Part shown: positions 43,287 through 52,351 of the stretch, piece after piece
Layout of the letters: every line of letters starts with the position of its first letter
How positions within the stretch are numbered: position 1 is the stretch's first letter
Origin: Phycisphaerae bacterium
GTDB taxonomy: Bacteria > Planctomycetota > Phycisphaerae > UBA1845
DNA: 64,000 nt
Direction of reading: 5' to 3'
Assembly: GCA_029260165.1 (NCBI GenBank)
Contig: JAJDDT010000073.1
Location: forward strand, 25,489 to 89,488
The notes under the pieces: model-generated
Told to the model about the DNA's origin: nothing
What the model saw: only the letters and a program-made list of their open reading frames with translations
The model's database searches: none
Translations under genes and position numbers: made by a program

Positions 43287-44741
43287 TCAAACGCTTGTTT
43301 CGGTCATCTGTTCGTCGGCGACGGATACCGATTCCCAATCCTCGCCGGTGTCATGTTTGAATACGTCGATGGTCATCCAGTGTCGTTTGTGCCACCGCCA
43401 CCAAAGCCAGATTCCGATGAAGATAATCAGAACCGAGGCGGCGATCCAAGGCCCCACGCTGCCCAGTTCCGGGAATATTTCGGCAACGAAGAATCCTCCG
43501 CCAATCACGAAAACCCAGTGGGCGACGATGAACATGATCGTGGGTGCGAAGGTGTCACCGGCACCGCGAAACGCGCTGTTGTAACCGATACCCATGACGT
43601 CAAATATCTGAAAGACCGCGGCGCAGATCATGACGTTGGCACCGATGGCGATGACGTCCGGTTCGTCGTTGAATATCGCGATCATGTCGCGTCGCCAAAT
43701 GAAAAAGACAACGGAACAGGTGCACATGAACGCGGTCATCAGTATGACGCCGTACCTCGTGACGCGAATGGCGCGTTCGTGATCACCGCTGCCGATGGCT
43801 TTGCCGACCATTGCGGAAATGGCCATTCCAACGCCGATGCACGGGATGAAACTGACGCGCAGGTATTGCCAGGCTGCGTTTGTGGCGAGCTGCTCGGTTT
43901 TCCCGAAATAGCTTCCGGCCAGTACGGCGACGAAGATTGCCCACACGGTGACGTCGCTGCACCATTGCAGTCCGCTCGGTCCGCCGAAGCGGAAAATATT
44001 GGTCATTTTCCTGCGGTTGAATCGCCACGTTTCGCGTGACGCGAATTCGCGGTTGATCGACGGTCCGCAAAGCCAGAGCGTCAGACGCAGGGCGCGGTAG
44101 TTCGTGCCGACCACCGTTCCCCATGCAGCTCCCTCGATGCCCATGGCGGGGAAACCGAGTTTGCCGAATATGAGAACGTAGCTGACGGCTGCGTTGACGA
44201 CGATGCCCTCAATCGCCACGGTCATCGTCACCCTGGGGCGGTGAATGCCGTTGAAAAAAGCGCTCATGCCTGTCGAGGCGATCGTCGGTCCGATGGTCCA
44301 GACGCAAATGGCTGCGTAGCGACACTGTAGCAGGCGGATGCTCTCGTTGATGTCCGCCCATGCGAACACTGTGGGGAGGAGTGGCCAAAGCGCCGCCCCG
44401 ACGATCCAGAATCCAGCGGAAAGATACAGGCACTGCCACGCGTACGCGCTGCAATCCCTTAGTTTGCCGCGACCGAGGTTTTGTGACGCCATCGTGCTGG
44501 CGATGGAGACGATTCCCATGCCGATGACCATGAAGGACCACATGATCATTTGCGCGGGGAGGATGGCCGCTGACGCATCGGTGTTGCCAGCGTGCGAAAT
44601 CATCCAGTAATCTGACACGTCCATCAACATGCGACAGGAGTTGGCGACGACAATCGGAAACGACATCGTCACGACTTCGCGCAACATGTTTCGATCGACC
44701 CATCCGGACGCGGTTGGATTTTCCAGGCTTGTTTGACTCAT
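43287..44741 (-). CDS. MATE family efflux transporter
   Basis: A 484-residue polytopic exporter with about twelve transmembrane helices in two homologous halves. The N-terminal REVVTMSFPIVVANSCRMLMDVSDYWMISHAG and the second-half FRFGGPSGLQWCSDVTVWAIFVAV carry the typical P-x-x-x...D pattern, with an MVGKAIGSGDHERAIRVTRYG loop. MATE pumps export cationic drugs or metabolites using Na+ or H+ gradients; substrate unknown. A terminator and a 25-codon frame lie immediately upstream on the same strand, which suggests attenuation control. Confidence 0.92.
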   Translation of the reverse strand: MSQTSLENPTASGWVDRNMLREVVTMSFPIVVANSCRMLMDVSDYWMISHAGNTDASAAILPAQMIMWSFMVIGMGIVSIASTMASQNLGRGKLRDCSAYAWQCLYLSAGFWIVGAALWPLLPTVFAWADINESIRLLQCRYAAICVWTIGPTIASTGMSAFFNGIHRPRVTMTVAIEGIVVNAAVSYVLIFGKLGFPAMGIEGAAWGTVVGTNYRALRLTLWLCGPSINREFASRETWRFNRRKMTNIFRFGGPSGLQWCSDVTVWAIFVAVLAGSYFGKTEQLATNAAWQYLRVSFIPCIGVGMAISAMVGKAIGSGDHERAIRVTRYGVILMTAFMCTCSVVFFIWRRDMIAIFNDEPDVIAIGANVMICAAVFQIFDVMGIGYNSAFRGAGDTFAPTIMFIVAHWVFVIGGGFFVAEIFPELGSVGPWIAASVLIIFIGIWLWWRWHKRHWMTIDVFKHDTGEDWESVSVADEQMTETSV

Positions 44742-44770
44742 TCAACAAAAACTCTTGCAAAAAAACCAAC

Positions 44771-44801
44771 AAAAAAAGCCCCGGGAGCGAACCTCCCGGA
44801 G
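44771..44801 (-). terminator. Rho-independent terminator in front of the MATE gene
   Basis: Read on the minus strand, a ten-pair GC-rich stem (gctccgggag / ctcccggggc) with a five-base loop is followed by a run of T. It lies 34 bases downstream of the small frame ending at 44835 and 30 bases before the MATE start at 44741. It would end transcripts of the small frame and could attenuate the MATE gene. Confidence 0.8.
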
Positions 44802-44834
44802 CCTGTCATCTGTCATTCAGGAAAGTCGAGGTCG

Positions 44835-44912
44835 CTAGTAATCTCTCATCCATGCACACGGCGTATTGCCCGCCGGGCGCTTCGTCAGGGGATTCTTCAT
44901 GCACACGATCAT
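44835..44912 (-). CDS. Small 25-codon gene or leader peptide upstream of MATE
   Basis: A 25-residue peptide starting MIVCMKNPL and ending PCAWMRDY, with two Cys, stop TAG. A strong AAGGAGAG site ends five bases before the ATG at 44912. A promoter fits upstream, and a rho-independent terminator lies 34 bases downstream. The complete set of signals around so short a frame argues for real expression. It may be a leader peptide whose translation controls read-through into the MATE exporter, or an independent small protein. No known peptide was recognised. Confidence 0.5.
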   Translation of the reverse strand: MIVCMKNPLTKRPAGNTPCAWMRDY

Positions 44913-44936
44913 ACGAACTCTCCTTGCGATACGGGT

Positions 44937-44966
44937 ATTATGCGTCCTGAACCAACCGCTCGTCAA
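44937..44966 (-). promoter_or_regulatory. Predicted promoter of the 25-codon gene
   Basis: On the minus strand a -35 TTGACG (44966-44961) and a -10 CATAAT (44942-44937) are separated by 18 bases. The start of transcription would fall near 44930, giving an unusually short untranslated leader of about 18 bases before the ATG at 44912. Confidence 0.5.
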
Positions 44967-45064
44967 CCCCTCCGTCTTGCAAACGTCGTGGCTATTGGTT
45001 AGGAGAGTTCACTGGCTGGGCCATTCCTGCGTTTTTTTGACCGCGATATGGGAGTTGATCATTT

Positions 45065-46426
45065 ATGAATTTCCGATTTGAGGCGATGTGCGTGCTGTTC
45101 GTGATACCGCTGGCTGTCATAGGACAAGAGATCGATGTCGTCGTACCGCATGAGACGCGTGATGTGAAAATGCCGACCGGAGATTCAGCCCGCGGGATTC
45201 CGATGCCCGACGGGAGCCTTGGTCGAGAGGTATTCCGTGCCCGGCGGAAGCGACTGATGGAGGCGATGGAGGGCGGCGTGGGTGTCATCTTCGCGTCCGA
45301 ACACATCGGTGGTCGCAATCGACAGAACATGGATTTCTACTACCTGACGGGGCTTGCGTACGAGGAGGGAGCCGCCCTTGTTCTGGCACCGGAGGCGCGC
45401 CTGTGGCGGGAATATCTGTTCCTCAAGCCGGTGAATCCGGAGACCAATATATGGGACGGTGAGCGGGCGACGCTCGGGCGGGCGATGGAGTTGGGAACCG
45501 GATTTGCGAAGGTGTACCGAACCGGTCGCCTGCCGCGGGTGTTGGCAGGTGCGGTGCGAAACAGCGACCCGATGGAAATGGTCTATCTCGAGCCTGTTGC
45601 GGGTTATTCGTCACCCAAGCCGAAACCGCTGGATGTGTCGCAGAAGGTGGTCGGGCAGATCCCCGGTGCGTCGGTGCGGTTGGCGGATCGACTGCTGCCA
45701 CGTCTTCGTCAGAACAAGGAGAAGGCTGAGGTCGAGCTGGTTCAGAAGGCGATCGACATCACGGGCAAAGCACTGATCAACGCCATGCAATCGGTCAAGC
45801 CCGGCATGACCGAATATGAGTTGAAACTGGTGATCGAAAATACGTTTCGCGCAAACGGGTCGCGACGGCCGGCCTTTGGTTCGATCGTTGGCAGCGGTCC
45901 GAACAGTGCGATTCTCCATTATCGAGACGACACCCGCGCGATGCAGGATGGTGAGGTCGTCGTCTGCGACGTCGGGGCTGACTGGGAACACTACGCCGCG
46001 GATGTAACGCGTACCTTCCCGATCAACGGCAAATTCACGCCGCGTCAACGCGAGGTTTACAACACGGTGCTGCGAGCACACCGGGCTGCGCTGGCCAGGT
46101 GCAAACCCGGCGCCATGCTCCGCGAGGATATTCACATGGCTGCGGTTCATGTGATCGAGGAAGCGGGTTTCACCGATAAATTCCCACACGGAACGAGTCA
46201 TTTTCTCGGGTTGGAGGTCCACGACGTCGGTGTCTACGATGAGCCGCTGACTGCGGGAACAATCATCACGATCGAACCGGGTATCTACCTGCCGGAGGAG
46301 AATATCGGATTTCGGATTGAGGACGACGTGTTGATCACGGCGACAGGCTACCGTGTGTTATCGAATCATATTCCGCGAACGATCGAGGAGATCGAAGCGC
46401 TGATGGCGAAGGGAGGTAACAGGTGA
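45065..46426 (+). CDS. Exported Xaa-Pro aminopeptidase (M24B)
   Basis: A 453-residue metallopeptidase that removes N-terminal residues before proline. A signal segment (MCVLFVIPLAVIGQ) suggests export. The N-terminal domain includes GVGVIFASEH and NMDFYYLTGL. The C-terminal pita-bread fold carries the five metal ligands Asp302, Asp313, His379, Glu404 and Glu419 (CDVGAD, AADVTRTFP, GTSHFLGLEVHD, TIEPGIYLP, RIEDDVL). The stop overlaps the next gene by four bases. With that gene it makes a set for degrading peptides outside the cytoplasm. Confidence 0.92.
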   Translation: MNFRFEAMCVLFVIPLAVIGQEIDVVVPHETRDVKMPTGDSARGIPMPDGSLGREVFRARRKRLMEAMEGGVGVIFASEHIGGRNRQNMDFYYLTGLAYEEGAALVLAPEARLWREYLFLKPVNPETNIWDGERATLGRAMELGTGFAKVYRTGRLPRVLAGAVRNSDPMEMVYLEPVAGYSSPKPKPLDVSQKVVGQIPGASVRLADRLLPRLRQNKEKAEVELVQKAIDITGKALINAMQSVKPGMTEYELKLVIENTFRANGSRRPAFGSIVGSGPNSAILHYRDDTRAMQDGEVVVCDVGADWEHYAADVTRTFPINGKFTPRQREVYNTVLRAHRAALARCKPGAMLREDIHMAAVHVIEEAGFTDKFPHGTSHFLGLEVHDVGVYDEPLTAGTIITIEPGIYLPEENIGFRIEDDVLITATGYRVLSNHIPRTIEEIEALMAKGGNR

Positions 46427-49059
46427 TTTTTCAACCCCGCCACCGAATTCTACTGCGTGCATTCATCATGGGAGTTTTTCTTGTTCCGGCGATTGTCGCT
46501 TCCGCGTTTGAAGCGGAACATTACTGCGCCGCGCAACACGCGTCCGCGCGACGGTCCTTCGACGTCACGAATGGTGTCGATCCCCGGCAGTATCCACCCG
46601 ATTTCCCGGTCGATTTTTCGCACATGCTGCTCAGGCTGCGCTTCGACGACCTGAACACGAAATCATTCAGCGGGCAGGCACATCTGACGTTCAGGCCGAA
46701 GAAAACGGGGATCACGCTGCTCACCCTCGACGCCGTGGATCTCGACATCGACCGTGTCACCAATGTGGCTGGTCGGAAAATCCGGTTCGACCATGACGCC
46801 GAGAAACTCATCCTTCATTTCGCGACCCCCCTGCCGATCGAATCCGATTCGACGATCATCGTTCACTATCGCTGCGTTGATCCTGTCGAGGGTATGACGT
46901 TTGTCCTGCCCGACGATGGCTCCCCCAATCGCCCGAGCGTCGTGCACACACAGGGAGAAACCGACACGTCGCGGTACTGGTTTCCCTGTCTCGATGCGCC
47001 GCAGGACCGCCTGGTCACAGAAATGATCGTGACTGTACCGAAACCCTACGTCGCGTTGTCCAACGGTGCGCTGCTGGACAAGAAAAACGAAAACGCAGGC
47101 CACACGACCTACCATTGGAAGCAGGCGGTCCCGCATGTGTTTTACCTTGTGACGCTCGTCATCGGCGAGTTCGACGTTTATGAAAACCAATGGCGAGACA
47201 TCCCGGTCAACGTCCATGTCCCGAAGGGGAGAATCGCCGATGCCAAGCGTACCTATTCGCGTACGCCGGACATGATCGAGTATTTTTCAAACATCACCGG
47301 CGTGGACTATCCCTACGAAAAATACGCACAGATTCTCGTCCCGCGGTTCAAATTCGGCGGGATGGAGAACACGACAGCCACGACGCTCGTTGATCTCGCA
47401 CTAATGGACGAGACCGCCGCCATCGACAACGACAATGATGGTTTGATCGCGCACGAACTCGCCCACCAATGGTACGGCGACCTGATCACCTGCCGATCCT
47501 GGCCTCACACCTGGTTGAACGAGGGTTTTGCGACGTTTTTCCAATCGATGTGGACCGAGCACCACGAGGGTCGTGACGCCTATCTCTACGAGTTCCGGAA
47601 TCGATACACCGGTCTTGTTTCGTCCGATCGAACCGATAAACCGGGCGCGATTGTGCTCTATCGCTATTCCCAGACGTTTGAACCCTTTTTTCACAAAGGC
47701 AGCCTTGCGTACTCGAAAGGCGCGTGCGTTCTGCACATGCTGCGGAGTCAACTGGGGGACGATGTCTTCTGGAACGGGATCAGGCGATACACGCGAACCT
47801 TTCGCGAAACGCAGGTCGAGACCGATCAGTTGCGTCGCGTTTTTGAGGAGGTTTCGGGACAGAACCTCGAGCAGTTCTTCGAGCAATGGGTTTATCGCCC
47901 CGGGCTACCCCATTTGAAGGTGTCGTACCGTTGGTTGGCGGACGACGGTGTTGCCCAAATCGACATCGAGCAGGAGCAGCCAATCACCGAGGCCGTCCCC
48001 GCGTTCGCGTTTCCGCTGGAAATACAGTTTGTATCGGGCGACGGAGAGGTCATCACCGATGTTGTGCAGGTGAGCGAACGCAAGACGACCCATCGCCGGG
48101 ATTTCGATGCACCGCCGAGGATGGCGATGATCGATCCGCACTTGAAAGTGCTCAAAAAACTGACCTGTGACAAGCCTCGACCGATGTGGCTTGCACAGTT
48201 GGCGGAGGGTCCGACGTCGATCTCCCGCATCGTGGCTGCAACGCATCTGGTCAGTCACGATCGCCCCGAGGTGATCGACGCCCTTGAGCAGACGACCGGC
48301 GATGCGAGTCTTCACTGGTCGGTCCGGGGTGAGGCTTCCAAAGCGTTGGGAAAGATGCAATCGCCGCGGGCGATGAACGCCTTAATCAAGCTGCTGGATG
48401 ACAGGATCGCTGACCATCGAACGCGCGAGCGGGTCGTCAACGCGTTGGCGGAGTATCGCGATGCAACGGCGATTGCGACCATCAAACCGCTGGCGACCTC
48501 CGATCCGTCGTACAATGTCACGGCAGCCGCGACGTCGGCGCTTGCAAAAATGCGTGCAAAAGACGTCGCGGATATCTTAATCACCAACGCCGGCAGGGAT
48601 TCCTATTGGGACCGCCTGCGATTGACGTCTCTTCGCTCGCTGGCGGACCTTCGCGATCCTGACGGCATCGACGTCATCAGGAAATACACCGCGCCCGGAC
48701 ATCATGAACGGACACGGCAGGTCGCGATTGAATCGCTGGGGCGCTACGGAACCCGGGATGAACAACGCGACGACATTCGCGAGTTTATCATCCCGTTTCT
48801 GAACGACCCGCTCGAATGGGCACGCATCGGGTCCATCAACGGATTGGCAACGATCGGTGACGGACCATCTCGCGCTGCCATCGCAAAAAGGATCGCCGGC
48901 GCGGCGACCGAGCGTGTTCGAATGGCTGCAAAGAATGCGTTGCGACGAATCGACCAGAAGTCCACCGATTCCGAAACCATTGACGCACTTGGCGAAGAGG
49001 TCCGGGCGGTCAGGGAAAAACTATCGGAACTGCAATCGCAATTCAAAGATCGAAAATAA
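46423..49059 (+). CDS. Exported M1 family aminopeptidase with C-terminal HEAT repeats
   Basis: An 878-residue zinc metallopeptidase. It has a GTG start, signal segment (ILLRAFIMGVFLVPAIVASAF), an N-terminal beta domain, and the exopeptidase motif GGMEN at about 312-316. The zinc site HELAH is at about 344-348 with the third ligand in WLNEGFA (about 367). The usual M1 C-terminal domain is replaced or extended by HEAT/PBS-lyase-type helical repeats (about 600-850: VRGEASKALGKMQSPRAMNA, LRDPDGIDVIRKYTAPG). The protein ends in a short coiled coil (ALGEEVRAVREKLSELQSQF). It is coupled to the Xaa-Pro aminopeptidase gene. Confidence 0.9.
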   Translation: MIFQPRHRILLRAFIMGVFLVPAIVASAFEAEHYCAAQHASARRSFDVTNGVDPRQYPPDFPVDFSHMLLRLRFDDLNTKSFSGQAHLTFRPKKTGITLLTLDAVDLDIDRVTNVAGRKIRFDHDAEKLILHFATPLPIESDSTIIVHYRCVDPVEGMTFVLPDDGSPNRPSVVHTQGETDTSRYWFPCLDAPQDRLVTEMIVTVPKPYVALSNGALLDKKNENAGHTTYHWKQAVPHVFYLVTLVIGEFDVYENQWRDIPVNVHVPKGRIADAKRTYSRTPDMIEYFSNITGVDYPYEKYAQILVPRFKFGGMENTTATTLVDLALMDETAAIDNDNDGLIAHELAHQWYGDLITCRSWPHTWLNEGFATFFQSMWTEHHEGRDAYLYEFRNRYTGLVSSDRTDKPGAIVLYRYSQTFEPFFHKGSLAYSKGACVLHMLRSQLGDDVFWNGIRRYTRTFRETQVETDQLRRVFEEVSGQNLEQFFEQWVYRPGLPHLKVSYRWLADDGVAQIDIEQEQPITEAVPAFAFPLEIQFVSGDGEVITDVVQVSERKTTHRRDFDAPPRMAMIDPHLKVLKKLTCDKPRPMWLAQLAEGPTSISRIVAATHLVSHDRPEVIDALEQTTGDASLHWSVRGEASKALGKMQSPRAMNALIKLLDDRIADHRTRERVVNALAEYRDATAIATIKPLATSDPSYNVTAAATSALAKMRAKDVADILITNAGRDSYWDRLRLTSLRSLADLRDPDGIDVIRKYTAPGHHERTRQVAIESLGRYGTRDEQRDDIREFIIPFLNDPLEWARIGSINGLATIGDGPSRAAIAKRIAGAATERVRMAAKNALRRIDQKSTDSETIDALGEEVRAVREKLSELQSQFKDRK

Positions 49060-49105
49060 ACGGACGAACCGACAGCCGACGAATTATTAACGTCGAGGGG
49101 TGCAC

Positions 49106-49642
49106 ATGGGCGAATGGGTCAGCCTCATACTTTCGACGGTTGGTTTCATCTATTGCACGCTGCGCGGTGCGAAGCACAAGAGGTGGGCCGAGGGGATGCT
49201 CGTCGGTTCTGTCTTCGGAATCTACGGTGTTCTGATCGCGTATTTCTTTTGGGAGCCTTCGCGCGACAAGTCCCGCGTCCGAACCTCACCACGCAACTGG
49301 AGCAGTTGGTCCGGACCGGAAATATCCACCGGATGTGCATTTATAGGCGTGAGTTGGCTCCTCGCCCGGATCTACCCTTTCACGCCATATCGTCCGCTGA
49401 GACCTGAGCAAATCCTGGGCATACTGTTTGTCATCGCCTTCATTGGCGGATCCTGCATACTCGTTGGCATCTGGAAAGCGGACGGCAAACGCATGCCCAC
49501 CAGCGCACCCCGCTGCGCGCAATGCGACTACAACCTCACCGGCAACATCTCGGGTGTCTGCCCGGAATGCGGTAGCAACCTCGACGGCGAATCAACGACG
49601 GACGCTACAACTCAAAATCCGCAGCGCACATCGGCGGATTGA
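49106..49642 (+). CDS. Membrane protein with planctomycete-type C-terminal zinc ribbon
   Basis: About 178 residues: membrane segments near GEWVSLILSTVGFIYCTL, MLVGSVFGIYGVLIAYFFW, CAFIGVSWLLARIYPF and ILGILFVIAFIGGSCILVGIW. A zinc ribbon follows: CAQCDYNLTGNISGVCPECG. This CxxCxYNLxG...CPECG ribbon on small membrane proteins is a hallmark of Planctomycetota; function unknown. The ATG at 49106 is well spaced from GAGGGG; a GTG at 49100 is also in frame. Its last 38 bases overlap the tail of the oppositely oriented DUF1571 gene. Confidence 0.8.
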   Translation: MGEWVSLILSTVGFIYCTLRGAKHKRWAEGMLVGSVFGIYGVLIAYFFWEPSRDKSRVRTSPRNWSSWSGPEISTGCAFIGVSWLLARIYPFTPYRPLRPEQILGILFVIAFIGGSCILVGIWKADGKRMPTSAPRCAQCDYNLTGNISGVCPECGSNLDGESTTDATTQNPQRTSAD

Positions 49643-50444
49643 TTTGCACATCTGAAAACGTGTATCGCCCCAGCAGTCTTTGACCGTTCGGGTAGGCGTA
49701 CGTCTCGAAATGCACCGGTAGCAGACTCTCCTGATCAAAATGCATGATCAGCAACGCATCGGGATACCCCTTGCCTCGCGGCAGACGACGCTGAATCACC
49801 TTTGTCGCCCGCCCGTTGATCACGCCGTCGCGCAACATGCGCATGTCCAGATGCCCACGTTGCCCTGCCCTACCATTCAGGTCCCGAATCCGCTCGAGCA
49901 ATGCACCGAAACCAACTTCATCCACCGTGTGCCGACTGGCCTCGCGTGCTTTTTTCCCATGCACGGGCACCGACACCCTGCTCGCGACCAATCGGATCAG
50001 CCCATTCGTCGGCCTGACCAGCGCGCAAGGCTCACCTTTCCTGTTGTGGTCCCGGCCCTCGACGAAAACCACACGATCAACCTTGCCGGCCTTGCGTTTC
50101 CACGCCAATCGGACCGACCTGGGTGACTCCCGAAAACAAACATCGATCGTCTGGACCGGCGTCAGTCGCCCTTTGACGCGCTCCTGCCGGGTCAACGTGC
50201 AACGATATCCACGCACCGTCTGTTGATAACGTTCGATCGCCCGTTCGATCAGATCGGCTGCCTGCTGCGATGATGGCTTGATCCCTTCACCGAGGACGAG
50301 ACCATCCGTCGATCGACGTTCAGGCGTCCGCGCCGCGCTGGCCTCGGACAATACACCCGTGCACCCTGCGTTCGACGCAGACAGGATGAAACAACATGGT
50401 ACGAAAAGGAAGTGTGTCATGCCCCGCCGCTTCATATCAGACAT
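49605..50444 (-). CDS. DUF1571 family lipoprotein
   Basis: A 279-residue lipoprotein with signal peptide and lipobox (CCFILSASNAGC, Cys28). The DUF1571 domain spans about 60-275: YQQTVRGYRCTLTRQERVKGRL, VDRVVFVEGRDHNRKGEPCA, VRPTNGLIRLVASRVSVP and the end QRLLGRYTFSDVQINPP. DUF1571 occurs mostly in planctomycetes and its role is unknown; the fold resembles outer-membrane lipoprotein carriers. The start at 50444 has a G-rich site upstream; ATGs at 50435 and 50420 are also in frame. Confidence 0.8.
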   Translation of the reverse strand: MSDMKRRGMTHFLFVPCCFILSASNAGCTGVLSEASAARTPERRSTDGLVLGEGIKPSSQQAADLIERAIERYQQTVRGYRCTLTRQERVKGRLTPVQTIDVCFRESPRSVRLAWKRKAGKVDRVVFVEGRDHNRKGEPCALVRPTNGLIRLVASRVSVPVHGKKAREASRHTVDEVGFGALLERIRDLNGRAGQRGHLDMRMLRDGVINGRATKVIQRRLPRGKGYPDALLIMHFDQESLLPVHFETYAYPNGQRLLGRYTFSDVQINPPMCAADFEL

Positions 50445-50470
50445 GGGTTCCCCCCAGCGACAGGACGTCA

Positions 50471-50511
50471 AAAAAAGCCGGACCCCGCACCAATCATGCG
50501 CGGGGCCCGGC
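50471..50511 (-). terminator. Rho-independent terminator
   Basis: On the minus strand the stem GCCGGGCCCCGC / GCGGGGTCCGGC (twelve pairs including one G-T) is followed by a run of T (50476-50471 on the plus strand as A). It ends transcription of the lipoprotein gene at 50535-52007 and separates it from the DUF1571 gene. Confidence 0.85.
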
Positions 50512-50534
50512 CATGCTAAACGAGATGAATCATA

Positions 50535-52007
50535 CTATTCACAATCCGGATCAACGGGGCCGGTGTACGACGCCGTCGTCTTCCAGGTATTTGACGCACC
50601 GGAACCAGCCGGTGATGCATTGAACTGAATCGTCAACATGGCCTCACGCTCGAGCGCCTCGCGAACGTCGAACGGTGTTTCAGGATCGATGTACGTCGCA
50701 GCCACCAGACGCGTGCCCGACTGACGATAGATCACGTTGCTCGCCTCGAACATCCGAGCCAAAACCTCCTGCGACGTGTTCACCTCAGCCACGCGTGCAT
50801 CGATGTTGTCGATCGCGCGTTGCAAACGCGTCTGACGACGCTCCAAAGCGATGAATCGCGGGCTTGTCGCATCGGATTCCTGCATCAAACCATTGATCGC
50901 GACCAGCTTGGCCTGCAGGACGGCCTGCTCGTCGAGAAGATCACGATTCTCCTCTTCCAATGGCTGATGCGTCGCACCCTGTGCGACCAGTTGATGCACG
51001 AACGCCTGCGCCATGCGTCGCTCGCGAATGTCGACGATCTGCTCATTGATGCGATCGACCACCGACAACGCCTGCTGCATGCGCATTTCGTTTTCGATAA
51101 ACTCACGATCCCAGTCAAACGCATGATCCGTCGTGATCAGGAATCGCTTGTTACGCTCGAGCCAGTCAATTTCCTCAGACACGACCGACTTGCACGCCTG
51201 AAACGCAGTGTGCAATCGGTTGATTCCGCGAAGCTTCTGCTTGGACATGGCTGCGTCCGCAACGATGATGAACCGACCGACGCTTTCGCCATTGTCAGCA
51301 CGCTGAACATCCTGATCGGTGAACGCTGCCAACGTCGTCGGATGCGTGAATCCACCACCACCCGGGAAGATCAACACGCGCGACATATCCAGCATCTGCT
51401 GATTGACAATCTGCGTTTCAAACTGCTGCTGAGCTTCCTGCTCGATCAACTGATCGATCTGCCGCTCCAGTCGCTCGAACGCCCGCAGTTGCTTGGCAAA
51501 ATTCTTGAACACACGGGCATCGCTCGTCTGCAACTTGCCACTCAGCTCGAAATCCTCGGCAAGCCACGCCTTCTGACGCGGAATCTCGGTCTTCCAGCTC
51601 TTCAACGTCTCCAGGAGCGACTGATTGGTCAGGTTGACCTGCAACCGGCCTTCGAACAGCTTGTCACCGTCATCCGCCCAATAACCAAACGCGTAGGGAC
51701 CAGGCGCGAGGAAGACGTCACGGAACGTCACATCGCTGCCCAGAAACTCGTTGCCCCACAGCATGACGCGAGGCTCCTGCGTGATGACAGAGTCGTCAAA
51801 AGCATCCGACGCCAACTGCGACTCCTGGAAGCTGTCGCGCTCCGAGAAGCGTTGCACAGGATTGGGCCGATAAAATCGAACCGTTACCCGTGCGTCCTCC
51901 GTCCAGTTCGGACTTTGTGCATCCGCCGTGGACTTACTCGTCGTTGAACACCCAAACAACACCAACGGTGCAATAATCACCGCCACCAACGTCGATACTC
52001 GGATCAT
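50535..52007 (-). CDS. Large coiled-coil lipoprotein, unknown function
   Basis: A 490-residue lipoprotein: signal peptide with lipobox (IIAPLVLFGC, Cys20). An N-terminal beta domain follows (ARVTVRFYRPNPVQRF; VTFRDVFLAPGPYAFGYWADDG), then long helical, Gln/Glu/Arg-rich stretches likely to form coiled coils (FAKQLRAFERLERQIDQLIE; VVDRINEQIVDIRERRMAQA; QTRLQRAIDNIDARVAEVNT). GGAG lies eight bases before the ATG. No family was recognised. Its own terminator follows, so it is probably a single-gene transcript. Confidence 0.72.
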   Translation of the reverse strand: MIRVSTLVAVIIAPLVLFGCSTTSKSTADAQSPNWTEDARVTVRFYRPNPVQRFSERDSFQESQLASDAFDDSVITQEPRVMLWGNEFLGSDVTFRDVFLAPGPYAFGYWADDGDKLFEGRLQVNLTNQSLLETLKSWKTEIPRQKAWLAEDFELSGKLQTSDARVFKNFAKQLRAFERLERQIDQLIEQEAQQQFETQIVNQQMLDMSRVLIFPGGGGFTHPTTLAAFTDQDVQRADNGESVGRFIIVADAAMSKQKLRGINRLHTAFQACKSVVSEEIDWLERNKRFLITTDHAFDWDREFIENEMRMQQALSVVDRINEQIVDIRERRMAQAFVHQLVAQGATHQPLEEENRDLLDEQAVLQAKLVAINGLMQESDATSPRFIALERRQTRLQRAIDNIDARVAEVNTSQEVLARMFEASNVIYRQSGTRLVAATYIDPETPFDVREALEREAMLTIQFNASPAGSGASNTWKTTASYTGPVDPDCE

Positions 52008-52351
52008 CTCGTTTCTCCAATCTGGAAGCCGGGGAATTCGCCAGAGGCCCACACGACCCGCAACCATTCCAGGCAAACACCCCATTGTCGTGTCATCATC
52101 CCGAAGGATACTGTTACAATTCAAAACCACGGTCGCCAAACAACCGCAGCGTTATCCTCTTTTCATCGGATTCTTTGGGTCCGCAATTCGATTCGGTTTG
52201 GATATTCTCAAACACAATCCGCTTGCGACACCAAAACGTCCGCCCCATCGCAAGAGACGGACATTATCGGACCAGTGGAGCTGCCATTACCAACACTGAT
52301 ATCGGCACCACCCCAGGTTCGATCGCCGACAAACGCACCTTCGTTCGGCAA
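52008..52351. other. Intergenic region without recognisable gene
   Basis: This 344-base gap lies between two minus-strand genes and should contain the promoter of the lipoprotein gene at 52007. Open frames on the plus strand are short, lack ribosome binding sites and show no protein-like composition. No convincing hairpin or repeat was found. Confidence 0.5.

Noticed and set aside
44771..44801. GGGAGGTTCGCTCCC as a tRNA T-arm.
   Set aside because: The loop is only five bases, no acceptor, D or anticodon arms surround it, and a T-run follows; it is a terminator.
44826..44880. Plus-strand resemblance to 16S rRNA around helix 43 (shared TCGCTAGTAATC, then a CATGC and a CCGGGC in similar spacing).
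   Set aside because: An exact 12-mer shared with some part of a 1500-base gene is expected several times by chance in 64 kb. The flanking match is patchy and needs gaps. An alignment against planctomycete 16S would decide; a continuous match beyond 60 bases would revive it.
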